Below, one piece after another: positions 26,822 through 34,240 of a stretch of DNA of 64,000 nucleotides. The stretch lies in assembly GCF_963677945.1 (NCBI RefSeq), contig NZ_OY782578.1:4369258-4433257 (forward strand). The letters are read 5' to 3'. The position numbers and the translations under genes were made by a program. The DNA is from an uncultured Bacteroides sp. (GTDB lineage Bacteria; Bacteroidota; Bacteroidia; Bacteroidales; Bacteroidaceae). The notes under the pieces were generated by a model that was given only the letters and a program-made list of their open reading frames with translations, was not told the origin of the DNA and did no database searches. How positions within the stretch are numbered: position 1 is the stretch's first letter; the number at the start of each line of letters is the position of its first letter.

Positions 26822-28036
26822 TTATTTTGCTATTGATAATCTGTATAAAAGTACATCCTGAGCCGGCACTGATACTTTTTTATCTTTTTTGGTACTTCCT
26901 TCAACTTTTTTTGTCCACAAATTCTTTATTACATAGGTGGTATTATAAAAATTAGTTGATCGTTTAGAAATTTCATCATCAATGTTAAATTTCTGCCAAT
27001 GAATATCGAATTCTTTATCTACAGTAGAGCGGTTGAGTAAGCAGAATGCCCAATCGCCTCCGGCAAGTGGTTTCAACCAAACTTCAATTCCATCTTGTGA
27101 AGCAACCTTTAAACCTTGAACGCCAAGAGTATCCTGATCAATAGCTATAACATCTTTATTCATGATGATTGCTTTTGTCTCGTCGGACATATTACGAATA
27201 TCATTTCCTAAAATCAGGGGAGCTGCAAGCATGCACCACATTGAAAAATGCGCACGGTCCTGATTTACTTTTTGCCCGTTACCAACTTCCAGCATATCCG
27301 GATCGTTCCAATGTCCGGGACCGGCATATTTACGAAGCCCTTCCTGCATATCCAGAATCTGTAATACACCAAAAGCTTTCCATCCCGGATGTTCGTCAAC
27401 ACAATCGAAGCAATTAAAAATATCACCGGTAGTACGCCACATGTGTCCGGTATCTTTTGCCCATGTCCATGGTTTACTATTTCCCCATTCACACATGCTA
27501 AACAGAATAGGACGTCCGGCAGCACGAAGAGCATCCCTCATCAGGTTATAAGCACCAATCGGATTTACATCTTCGGTATTGCACCAGTCATATTTCAGAT
27601 AATCTATTCCCCATTTTGCATAAGTAAGTGCATCCTGATATTCGTGACCTAAGCTTCCTGGACGACCACCGCAAGTTTGTCTGCCCGCATCCGAATAGAT
27701 ACCAATTTTTAAACCTTTAGAGTGAATATAATCGGCTAAAGCTTTAATGCCCGAAGGGAATTTCACCGGATCGGCAGTGATAAATCCCAGACTATCGCGT
27801 TTACCATGCCAGCAATCGTCCAAGTTTAAATAAACATATCCTGCATCGCGCAGTCCGGATTCTACCATTTTGTCGGCAACACCACGAATAATCTCTTCAT
27901 TGATATCGCAGGCAAATTTATTCCAGCTATTCCATCCCATAGGAGGAGTCTTTGCCAATTCCTCATACTTCTGCGCTTTCACAGAACTGAGACAACAGAA
28001 ACAAAGCAGAGAGAATAAAAGAAAATACTTTTTCAT
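26822..28036 (-). CDS. GH27 alpha-galactosidase
   Basis: A 404-residue exported alpha-galactosidase. Signal peptide about 1-21, then a GH27 TIM barrel beginning TPPMGWNSWN. The nucleophile is Asp150 in LKYDWCN and the acid/base Asp205 in WRTTGDI; NLDDCW and GHWNDPDMLEVG are further family marks. A C-terminal beta-sandwich ends at about residue 404. It removes alpha-1,6-galactose branches from galactomannan, consistent with the GH5_7 mannanase gene 26 bases upstream and the acetyl esterase gene 8 bases downstream. Confidence 0.95.
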   Translation of the reverse strand: MKKYFLLFSLLCFCCLSSVKAQKYEELAKTPPMGWNSWNKFACDINEEIIRGVADKMVESGLRDAGYVYLNLDDCWHGKRDSLGFITADPVKFPSGIKALADYIHSKGLKIGIYSDAGRQTCGGRPGSLGHEYQDALTYAKWGIDYLKYDWCNTEDVNPIGAYNLMRDALRAAGRPILFSMCEWGNSKPWTWAKDTGHMWRTTGDIFNCFDCVDEHPGWKAFGVLQILDMQEGLRKYAGPGHWNDPDMLEVGNGQKVNQDRAHFSMWCMLAAPLILGNDIRNMSDETKAIIMNKDVIAIDQDTLGVQGLKVASQDGIEVWLKPLAGGDWAFCLLNRSTVDKEFDIHWQKFNIDDEISKRSTNFYNTTYVIKNLWTKKVEGSTKKDKKVSVPAQDVLLYRLSIAK

Positions 28037-28062
28037 TATTTATCAGATTTACAAATTAATGG

Positions 28063-29349
28063 CTACTTAAATTTCAGGACAGATTCTTTAATTATTTTCA
28101 CAGTAGATTTATCTGATGCAAAGACAGAGTTCAACCCTTGTTCTTCCTGAGCCGGATCTCCACAATAATCGTCTCCTTTTTGCCAGTAAATATGTTCCTT
28201 TGAAGGATTGGCAAAGCCTCCCCATCCCCAGAAATTGCATCCGGCAAAAGGACCTCCGGCTTTCTTATCTGCTATAATCAGCTCGAATACGTATTTATAA
28301 AATGAATCACGAGAGTTGGTTGTACTTTCTTTGGAGAACTTAAAGCCATCGCGTGGAAATCCAAATTCTTCCATCACCAAAGGTTTGTGGTGTTTTTTAG
28401 CTACTGCCAGATGTTCGAATATATATTTCTTTGTTTTTTCCTTAGCCGACTGAAGTTTCTCGGAAAGACTGTCTTTTGTTACCCAGCTCCAGTTATAAGG
28501 CCACAGGTGAATATTCATATAATCTACATTCTTATCGGCATGAATTCTTTCAAAAAGATTAATATCCTGTTCACATCCATGCTTTCCTTCGCTTCCGGTA
28601 GACACCATGTGGTTTTTATCCAGACTTTTTATCTGGGCGGCCACGTCGGCAATCCATAGTGCAAATGGTTCTTTGTTTTCATCAGCAAAAGCACGTGGCT
28701 CATTTCCTATCTGCCAGGACATGATGTACGGATCGTCTACATATTTTTTCTTTGTATAACGGTTGGTTCTGCCAATGATATCATTTACATAATTATGGAA
28801 TAGTTTTTTTGCAGAGTCGGACTTTGGAAACTGTTTCACAAAAGCCATATATGCAGGCCATCCGTCAATTGCCGGAACAGGAGCCTTACCATATCCCGCC
28901 CATTGAAGATATTGTGAGTATCCTCCGGTCCACTCCCATGAATTATTCAAATAAAGAACGGCATACATTTTTCGTTTCCCCATTTGATATAATAAATAAT
29001 CCAGTCCGGCTAATATAGTATCATTATATACTCCGGGAGACTTTTGCAGGGTTGGTTCTACTTTAGATCTGATACCATTCTCTCCATCAGCTCCAACCAA
29101 TACCCGGAGATTATTAATACCTATTGATTTTAAATAATCGAGTTCCTTATTCAATCGTGCACGATTTCCACCTTCACCTTCAGAACCAAGAATGGCTCCA
29201 TACCAGAAATTAGTACCTATATAATAATAAGGTGAACCGTTCAGCATAAAACGGCCTTTTTCTACATGAATGAAGGAAGACTTGCTTTGAGCAGAGGAAT
29301 ATCCTATAAAAGAAAAAAGCAATAGGAAGAGAGACAAGATATATTTCAT
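28063..29349 (-). CDS. GH5 subfamily 7 endo-beta-1,4-mannanase
   Basis: A 428-residue secreted mannanase. Signal peptide about 1-20, then a GH5 TIM barrel. Acid/base Glu217 in WQIGNEPR and nucleophile Glu328 in VMEEFGFPRD; the start FMLNGSPYYYIGTNFWYG and the segment LYLNNSWEWTGGYSQYLQW are typical of GH5_7 mannanases. It heads a three-gene unit with GH27 and CE7 enzymes. It probably makes the initial cuts in galactomannan at the surface or in the periplasm, but there is no lipobox, so a periplasmic position is more likely. Confidence 0.94.
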   Translation of the reverse strand: MKYILSLFLLLFSFIGYSSAQSKSSFIHVEKGRFMLNGSPYYYIGTNFWYGAILGSEGEGGNRARLNKELDYLKSIGINNLRVLVGADGENGIRSKVEPTLQKSPGVYNDTILAGLDYLLYQMGKRKMYAVLYLNNSWEWTGGYSQYLQWAGYGKAPVPAIDGWPAYMAFVKQFPKSDSAKKLFHNYVNDIIGRTNRYTKKKYVDDPYIMSWQIGNEPRAFADENKEPFALWIADVAAQIKSLDKNHMVSTGSEGKHGCEQDINLFERIHADKNVDYMNIHLWPYNWSWVTKDSLSEKLQSAKEKTKKYIFEHLAVAKKHHKPLVMEEFGFPRDGFKFSKESTTNSRDSFYKYVFELIIADKKAGGPFAGCNFWGWGGFANPSKEHIYWQKGDDYCGDPAQEEQGLNSVFASDKSTVKIIKESVLKFK

Positions 29350-29396
29350 ACTATTTAAAATTTAAGGTATAACAGCTTTTCATTTTTACACAGTTG

Positions 29397-29404
29397 CAAA
29401 TGTA
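29397..29404 (-). promoter_or_regulatory. Candidate -7 box of the GH5-GH27-CE7 operon
   Basis: Minus-strand TACATTTG matches TAnnTTTG about 50 bases before the GH5 start. No TTG is found 19-20 bases upstream, so the promoter may need an activator. A partial mannan motif (TACAATTTTAACT in plus orientation) lies at 29450-29462. Confidence 0.4.
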
Positions 29405-29482
29405 TATATTTCCAAAAAATAAATCAGTGCATTATTTATCAATTCATAATACAATTTTAACTCATCTAGAATAATTAATATT

Positions 29483-29562
29483 ATCTTGTACAAAAGATTG
29501 CATTCTTTTGTACAAAAGAAAAGATTGTTCTGTACAGAAGAATTAATTCTTTTGTACAGGAC
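29483..29562. repeat. Array of four TGTACA palindromes at exact 22-bp period
   Basis: Four 14-bp palindromes, best form CTTTTGTACAAAAG, are centred so that TGTACA starts at 29487, 29509, 29531 and 29553, exactly 22 bases apart with 8-base linkers. Copies 3 and 4 lie inside a larger 48-bp near-perfect palindrome (29521-29568) whose RNA would pair fully with two G-U pairs. The period and copy number equal those of the array at 11847-11926. Confidence 0.9.
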
Positions 29563-29600
29563 AATCTTAATATATGCTCAATAAAGAAGAAGAATGATAT

Positions 29601-29638
29601 GAAAACTATATTATATATACCTATATTATATAGTTTTC
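29601..29638 (-). terminator. AT-rich hairpin, possible terminator of the metallophosphoesterase operon
   Basis: Arms 29601-29617 and 29622-29638 pair over 17 positions with one T-T mismatch and a 4-base loop, about 90 bases past the 31314-29725 stop codon. The stem base carries A4/T4 runs that could work as a U-tract. Alternatively it is part of the palindrome-rich element around it. Confidence 0.5.
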
Positions 29639-29724
29639 GACTCAGATGAGTTAAATAGTTTGATTTATACTATAAAAGGTAAAGTACTGTTTGTTAATCT
29701 TATAGTGAAGTGGATATTGTTATA

Positions 29725-31314
29725 TCATTTTCCATCTTCCATTTGTGCCAGAAAGATACGGCAGAAACTAACCATAAACTTATCGAAATCCGTTGAAGAC
29801 TTTTTCTGAACCACCTTACCACAGATTTCCTTATACTGTTTCAGTCTGTCGGAATCTATATCCCTCAGAGCCAGTTTACCACCAAAACGAAGTTTATAGA
29901 AATCTACCAGCATATCAAAACCTGTCCAATCAGCAGATTTAGGAACTCTTTTTACATTCGCATAAGCAAATAATTCTGAAGCATTCATTGAAGCAAAACG
30001 ATCCTTAGCCACCGGTTTAAAATCGTTAGGGAGATAACGCAGGCGAGTGAGCTCTCTTAAATGAGCTTCGCAGAATTGACGGTAATTCTTTGAGTTTAAA
30101 ATTGATTCGTCCCATAAAGGTTGTTTGCCTGCTCGCTGCAAAGAATCATGCTCTGCCCTATAACGTGGGAAAAAGCTATTAAATCCTTTTACAGTATCTA
30201 AAGAAATAGTCTCAGCCTCAACAGTTCCTTTAGTCAACTTAATAATTTTATATCCCGGCACATAACCAGCTGTAGAAGGAACCTGAATATTTAAAAGACG
30301 ATTTCCTTTCTTTGAAACAGAAACTTGTTCATCATTCATGTGCATGTGTCCACCCAGATGAAGAATGATTCCGACATCGGCCAGGAGTTGGGCCATCGCA
30401 GAATCTGGGAAGCGATACATATCGAACTTACCCGGTGCGGCAATATCCGGAATATACTGAGCTACCCCATCATTATAATCGGCCATCGGGAAATGGCTGA
30501 AAGTAACCAGCTTTTTTCCATACTTTTTAGCCTGAGCTGCCACCTTAGTTATCCAGGGCAAGAGATAAGGCTTGGCTTTAAACCCTTCATTATAAACAGA
30601 TCTGGCTCCTTCAAAAGTGAGAATGCTATCGCCTTCAGTAGTCTGCGGATAGTATACAGAAGCATCAATTGCCAATATCCACAATCCTTTTACCGGTTCT
30701 ACCAGATAGCTACCATCTTGAACAACCGGTTTTTTATTTTCAAAAGCATAAGTCCGCTTGCTCCAGTCGGCCTGCTTAACAGCCTCATCATAGCTATAGT
30801 TTTCATAAGTATATGTGCTGAACGGGGTTGCCCAAAACAAATACTCTTTTTGCGGGTAAAATCCAAAAGAAGCCCATTCGTTATGTATTTCCTTATAACC
30901 CAGCTTTTTCATTTCTCCCTGGTCGTTATTAGAGAAAGGGCGTGCCGGATCATGATTTCCGGTCATCATAAAAAAGTGCATATTGTACCGGGTAGAATAA
31001 GTATTGAGAATCTCACGAACCTTACGCACATTTATCAATTGTCCATCGTCAGTCTGGTCACCTGGCAATAGAACATAATGTATATTTCTCTTTGCAATAT
31101 CGTCTAGCGCAGAGATAAAGGCAAAATAGTTTTCATTATACAGACGAGTGGAATGTAGTTGGGCATCCATGGAACGAACATAAGATGTATCCTGCAAATG
31201 AACATCCGATAATACTGCAATTTTTATTGCCTCTCCAGATAGAGGGCAGCCTCTGCCCAAAAGATTGGGACAGAGGCATACCACAAACATAACTACAAAC
31301 AAACACCTTTTCAT
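29725..31314 (-). CDS. Secreted calcineurin-like metallophosphoesterase
   Basis: A 529-residue exported protein (signal peptide about 1-20) with the five metallophosphoesterase motifs in order: SDVH (36-39), GDQTDDGQ, GNHDPAR, TFSHFP and GGHMHMND. These give a two-metal centre for hydrolysis of phosphomonoesters or diesters. The C-terminal 130 residues are helical and unassigned. It is the last gene of the SusC2 operon, 10 bases after a GH28 gene. A possible job is dephosphorylation of a phosphorylated glycan, but general periplasmic phosphatase activity is as likely. Confidence 0.85.
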   Translation of the reverse strand: MKRCLFVVMFVVCLCPNLLGRGCPLSGEAIKIAVLSDVHLQDTSYVRSMDAQLHSTRLYNENYFAFISALDDIAKRNIHYVLLPGDQTDDGQLINVRKVREILNTYSTRYNMHFFMMTGNHDPARPFSNNDQGEMKKLGYKEIHNEWASFGFYPQKEYLFWATPFSTYTYENYSYDEAVKQADWSKRTYAFENKKPVVQDGSYLVEPVKGLWILAIDASVYYPQTTEGDSILTFEGARSVYNEGFKAKPYLLPWITKVAAQAKKYGKKLVTFSHFPMADYNDGVAQYIPDIAAPGKFDMYRFPDSAMAQLLADVGIILHLGGHMHMNDEQVSVSKKGNRLLNIQVPSTAGYVPGYKIIKLTKGTVEAETISLDTVKGFNSFFPRYRAEHDSLQRAGKQPLWDESILNSKNYRQFCEAHLRELTRLRYLPNDFKPVAKDRFASMNASELFAYANVKRVPKSADWTGFDMLVDFYKLRFGGKLALRDIDSDRLKQYKEICGKVVQKKSSTDFDKFMVSFCRIFLAQMEDGK

Positions 31315-31324
31315 AAGAAAAAAA

Positions 31325-32731
31325 TTACTTCAGATTAACAGTTTGCAAACCATCTATATTCTGACTAAACATTGTGTCGGCAAAATAAGACGGACGGGTG
31401 TCTCCCCAACGTACTGTTGAATTGCGGATATTTACATTTGATGCATTATCAAGATAGAATCCGTATGTTTTTCCTTTCACAAATTCATCGCCTTTACATG
31501 GACGCTTGTCATAAATGCCACCTTCGTAGTTGGTACGCTTGCAAATCATCAAATCTACCTGGTCAAAATAGATATTCTGAATCTTATCTTTTGCTTCTGC
31601 GCCAAGGAATACACCATTTTCACTCTCGCACTTTATATTGTTGAAACTAATATCAGTAACAGCTCCTACCTCATAGTCGGCCATTCCTTTAGGAAAACGC
31701 CATCCTGCATCTTTGTGATCACCTGCTTTACGAGTATAAGCAGTTACATAAATTGCTTCAGATTTTCCCCACCACACATTTGAGAAGAGCTTACAATCTA
31801 CTTCTATATTAGAGAAAATAACATTTTCTACTGTACCTTCATCGCGATTCTGAATACCAATACCACGATTACTATCTCTGATAATACAGTTATTCACTAC
31901 TACATGACTGATACGATCCATGTTTTCAGAACCTATTTTAATTGCGCATGAACGGGAAGTCATAGTACAATTGGTTACTAATATATTCTCGCATGGTCCC
32001 AAGTCCTGATATTCACGACGATTCTTGAGACAGATACAGTCATCACCTGATTCAATAAAACAGTTACTAATGCGCACATTCTTTGAGTGATCTACATCAA
32101 TACCATCTCCATTACGGATTTTCAGGTTATTCAAAATGCTTACTCCATCAACAACAACATCATTACAACCTACAAGGTGCACTGTCCAATAAGCCGAATT
32201 GCCAATAATAACATCCTTGATGCGGATATCTTTGCCATTAATTAAAGTAAGTACATGCGGACGAGGATCGAATTCGTGTACTGGTTTCAATTCATAAGAA
32301 TCTTCCAGTTCCTTACCCATAAAGGCAACACCATTACCATCTATTTTACCTTTTCCACTGATAGAGAATTGCACAATATTAGTACCACTAATCCACATCA
32401 TACCTTCGCCTTTATTATCGCGAAAAGCACTCTTATTATAAACTTTTTCGTCCGGATTAGCCAATAACTTAGCATTTGCTTCCAGATGCAGATCTACATA
32501 AGATGCCACGGTAATCGGACCAGTCATATAAACTCCGTCACCCGGAATAATAACACGGCCTCCCCCGGATTTATTACAATCATCAATAGCTTCTTGTATT
32601 GCTTCTGCATTATCTGTTATACTGTCTCCTTTCGCTCCATAATCACGAATATCAAAATCTGTCTTGCTAGTATGGCAGGATGTCATAAGCCCTATGCCGA
32701 AAAGGGCTACTAAAAACTTTAGTCTCATCAT
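31325..32731 (-). CDS. GH28-type beta-helix hydrolase, lipoprotein
   Basis: A 468-residue right-handed parallel beta-helix protein with a lipobox (LMTSC, Cys19). It begins with the pectinase-fold start FDIRDYGAKGDSITDNAEAIQEAID and carries two polygalacturonase motifs: NGDGID (207-212) and SGDDC (228-232), giving the three catalytic Asp. The usual third motif with His (GHG) is not seen; SRSCAIKIGSE stands in its place. It may therefore cleave uronic acid or rhamnose-linked bonds with unusual requirements. It is encoded between the second GH28 gene and the metallophosphoesterase gene with 10-base gaps. Confidence 0.82.
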   Translation of the reverse strand: MMRLKFLVALFGIGLMTSCHTSKTDFDIRDYGAKGDSITDNAEAIQEAIDDCNKSGGGRVIIPGDGVYMTGPITVASYVDLHLEANAKLLANPDEKVYNKSAFRDNKGEGMMWISGTNIVQFSISGKGKIDGNGVAFMGKELEDSYELKPVHEFDPRPHVLTLINGKDIRIKDVIIGNSAYWTVHLVGCNDVVVDGVSILNNLKIRNGDGIDVDHSKNVRISNCFIESGDDCICLKNRREYQDLGPCENILVTNCTMTSRSCAIKIGSENMDRISHVVVNNCIIRDSNRGIGIQNRDEGTVENVIFSNIEVDCKLFSNVWWGKSEAIYVTAYTRKAGDHKDAGWRFPKGMADYEVGAVTDISFNNIKCESENGVFLGAEAKDKIQNIYFDQVDLMICKRTNYEGGIYDKRPCKGDEFVKGKTYGFYLDNASNVNIRNSTVRWGDTRPSYFADTMFSQNIDGLQTVNLK

Positions 32732-32741
32732 CTTCTATGTA

Positions 32742-34226
32742 TTAGTTGTTAACTTTTATAATTTGTTCTTTTTTATCTAATGGAAAAAATACTTGTTCAA
32801 GTGATTCGCCTTTCACATCGTCCATAATAATTGCCGGACGATAATCAGGTTCAGCCAACTTCAATCTCACATTCTTCAATGTAATATCCTTTGCATGACG
32901 AATATAGAATCCCCAAGAAGGTAGCTCACCAAACATACTGAACTCCGGATATTTATCTATCTGTTCGGGAACCTGATTCAAACGGTTCAACGGTATATAA
33001 GCCATTCCTTTGGTTGCTCTTCCCGGACAAGTTATTTCAATATTTTCAAGATGCACTCCTTCTATGTAATGCCCAGGTATACCCACAATAGACGAAGGAA
33101 ATGGATTGTGGAAGAAATCTACTTCCGGTCCCCGCAGATCATAGTTAATATCTGGTCTGCCAAAGGGAATTTCCACATTCATATCTTTTATAGATATATT
33201 CTTAACCGTTCCAACACGTTCGCCTGCTCTATGCCCCAAACGGATAAAGATTGCATTACCTGTATTCTTGGCCGTAATCCGGCTTACATTAACATTTTCA
33301 ATATCACCTCCATCTACAGACTCAATAGCAATAGCCGAACGAAAGGTATCGTATACACGAATGTTATCAATAGTAATATTCTTAAAACCTCCCCAGGAAG
33401 CTGTTCCAAACTTAATTGCACTTGCACTGCTACGCACCTCACAATCGGCAATATAGATGCTATCGTTACAGGCATTAGGATGGTAGGATTTTAAGCAAAT
33501 ACCATCGTCAGCAGAATTCACGTTGCAACGAGTAATCTTTACTCTACGACAATCTGTAATATCAAAGCCATCATTATTCCAATATGCTCTGTTTGTCATT
33601 GAAACCTGATCTATTGATAAACCGGAACAAAGATCAAACGTAACACCCCAACAAGCACTGTTCATAAGATGCAATCCTGTAACTGATATATTCTCGCACT
33701 CTGACAGGAAAAACAGTTTTGGACGGGCAGTTTCATTAGGACGCATTCTTCGAACATTATAATTTGGATCTATGCGCACTCCGGCATTATGTAAACTATC
33801 TATATTCAAAGCTAAAGCCAGTCCCTGACCATCTATTGTTCCTTCACCACTGAAAGCTATGTTTTTTAGCTTGTGCCCAAGAATTAAAGCCAGCTTTGAG
33901 TTATCACTTTTTTCTGTTGTATTATCAGCTTTATTTAATGGGTAATAATCGTCAGGATTTGTACTTCCCAGTAAAACTGCATCTTTTTCGATATACAACT
34001 CAATGCCCGATTTTAATTGCAAACAGCCGGTGAGATAGATACCTTTCGGAAAAATAATCCTTCCGCCTCCTTTTTTGCCAAGCAGGTCTATTGCTTGCTG
34101 AATAACTTTTGTATTCAGCGTTTTACCATCGGCTACGGCCTTTCCCTGAGTTACTATATTGTAATCCCGGGCCCATATAGGGATGGTAAATAGCAAAGAG
34201 ATTATTATGCAAATATATTTCCTCAT
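32742..34226 (-). CDS. GH28-type beta-helix hydrolase, secreted
   Basis: A 494-residue exported parallel beta-helix protein (signal peptide about 1-19). It has the GH28 motifs NNDGFDITDC and SADDGICLKSY, carrying the catalytic Asp residues; as in its neighbour the canonical His motif is not recognisable (SSASAIKFGTASWGG). Sequence is only distantly similar to the downstream GH28 protein, so the pair is not a recent duplication. Many Bacteroides proteins of this type are annotated as exo-polygalacturonases or unknown glycosidases. It lies 14 bases after the GH92 gene. Confidence 0.82.
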   Translation of the reverse strand: MRKYICIIISLLFTIPIWARDYNIVTQGKAVADGKTLNTKVIQQAIDLLGKKGGGRIIFPKGIYLTGCLQLKSGIELYIEKDAVLLGSTNPDDYYPLNKADNTTEKSDNSKLALILGHKLKNIAFSGEGTIDGQGLALALNIDSLHNAGVRIDPNYNVRRMRPNETARPKLFFLSECENISVTGLHLMNSACWGVTFDLCSGLSIDQVSMTNRAYWNNDGFDITDCRRVKITRCNVNSADDGICLKSYHPNACNDSIYIADCEVRSSASAIKFGTASWGGFKNITIDNIRVYDTFRSAIAIESVDGGDIENVNVSRITAKNTGNAIFIRLGHRAGERVGTVKNISIKDMNVEIPFGRPDINYDLRGPEVDFFHNPFPSSIVGIPGHYIEGVHLENIEITCPGRATKGMAYIPLNRLNQVPEQIDKYPEFSMFGELPSWGFYIRHAKDITLKNVRLKLAEPDYRPAIIMDDVKGESLEQVFFPLDKKEQIIKVNN

Positions 34227-34240
34227 TATCTATACACTCT

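Larger units (their letters stand above)
29456..29655. mobile_element. Possible MITE-like element framed by 12-bp inverted repeats
   Basis: TTTAACTCATCT (29456-29467) and AGATGAGTTAAA (29644-29655) are perfect inverted repeats enclosing a 200-bp non-coding segment full of internal palindromes. I see no clear target-site duplication. It could be a miniature inverted-repeat element or simply a composite regulatory region. Confidence 0.35.
29350..29724. other. Intergenic region rich in palindromes
   Basis: These 375 bases separate the third locus from the mannan locus and contain no gene. They hold a -7 box candidate for GH5 (29397-29404), a partial copy of the mannan motif (29450-29462), a four-palindrome array (29483-29562) and a 17-bp-arm hairpin (29601-29638). 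A 12-bp perfect inverted repeat (29456-29467 and 29644-29655) frames the array and the hairpin. Confidence 0.7.

Noticed and set aside
30325-31071. Plus-strand open frame of 248 codons opposite the metallophosphoesterase gene
   Set aside because: It lies wholly antisense to a gene with clear motifs and has no family features or start signal.
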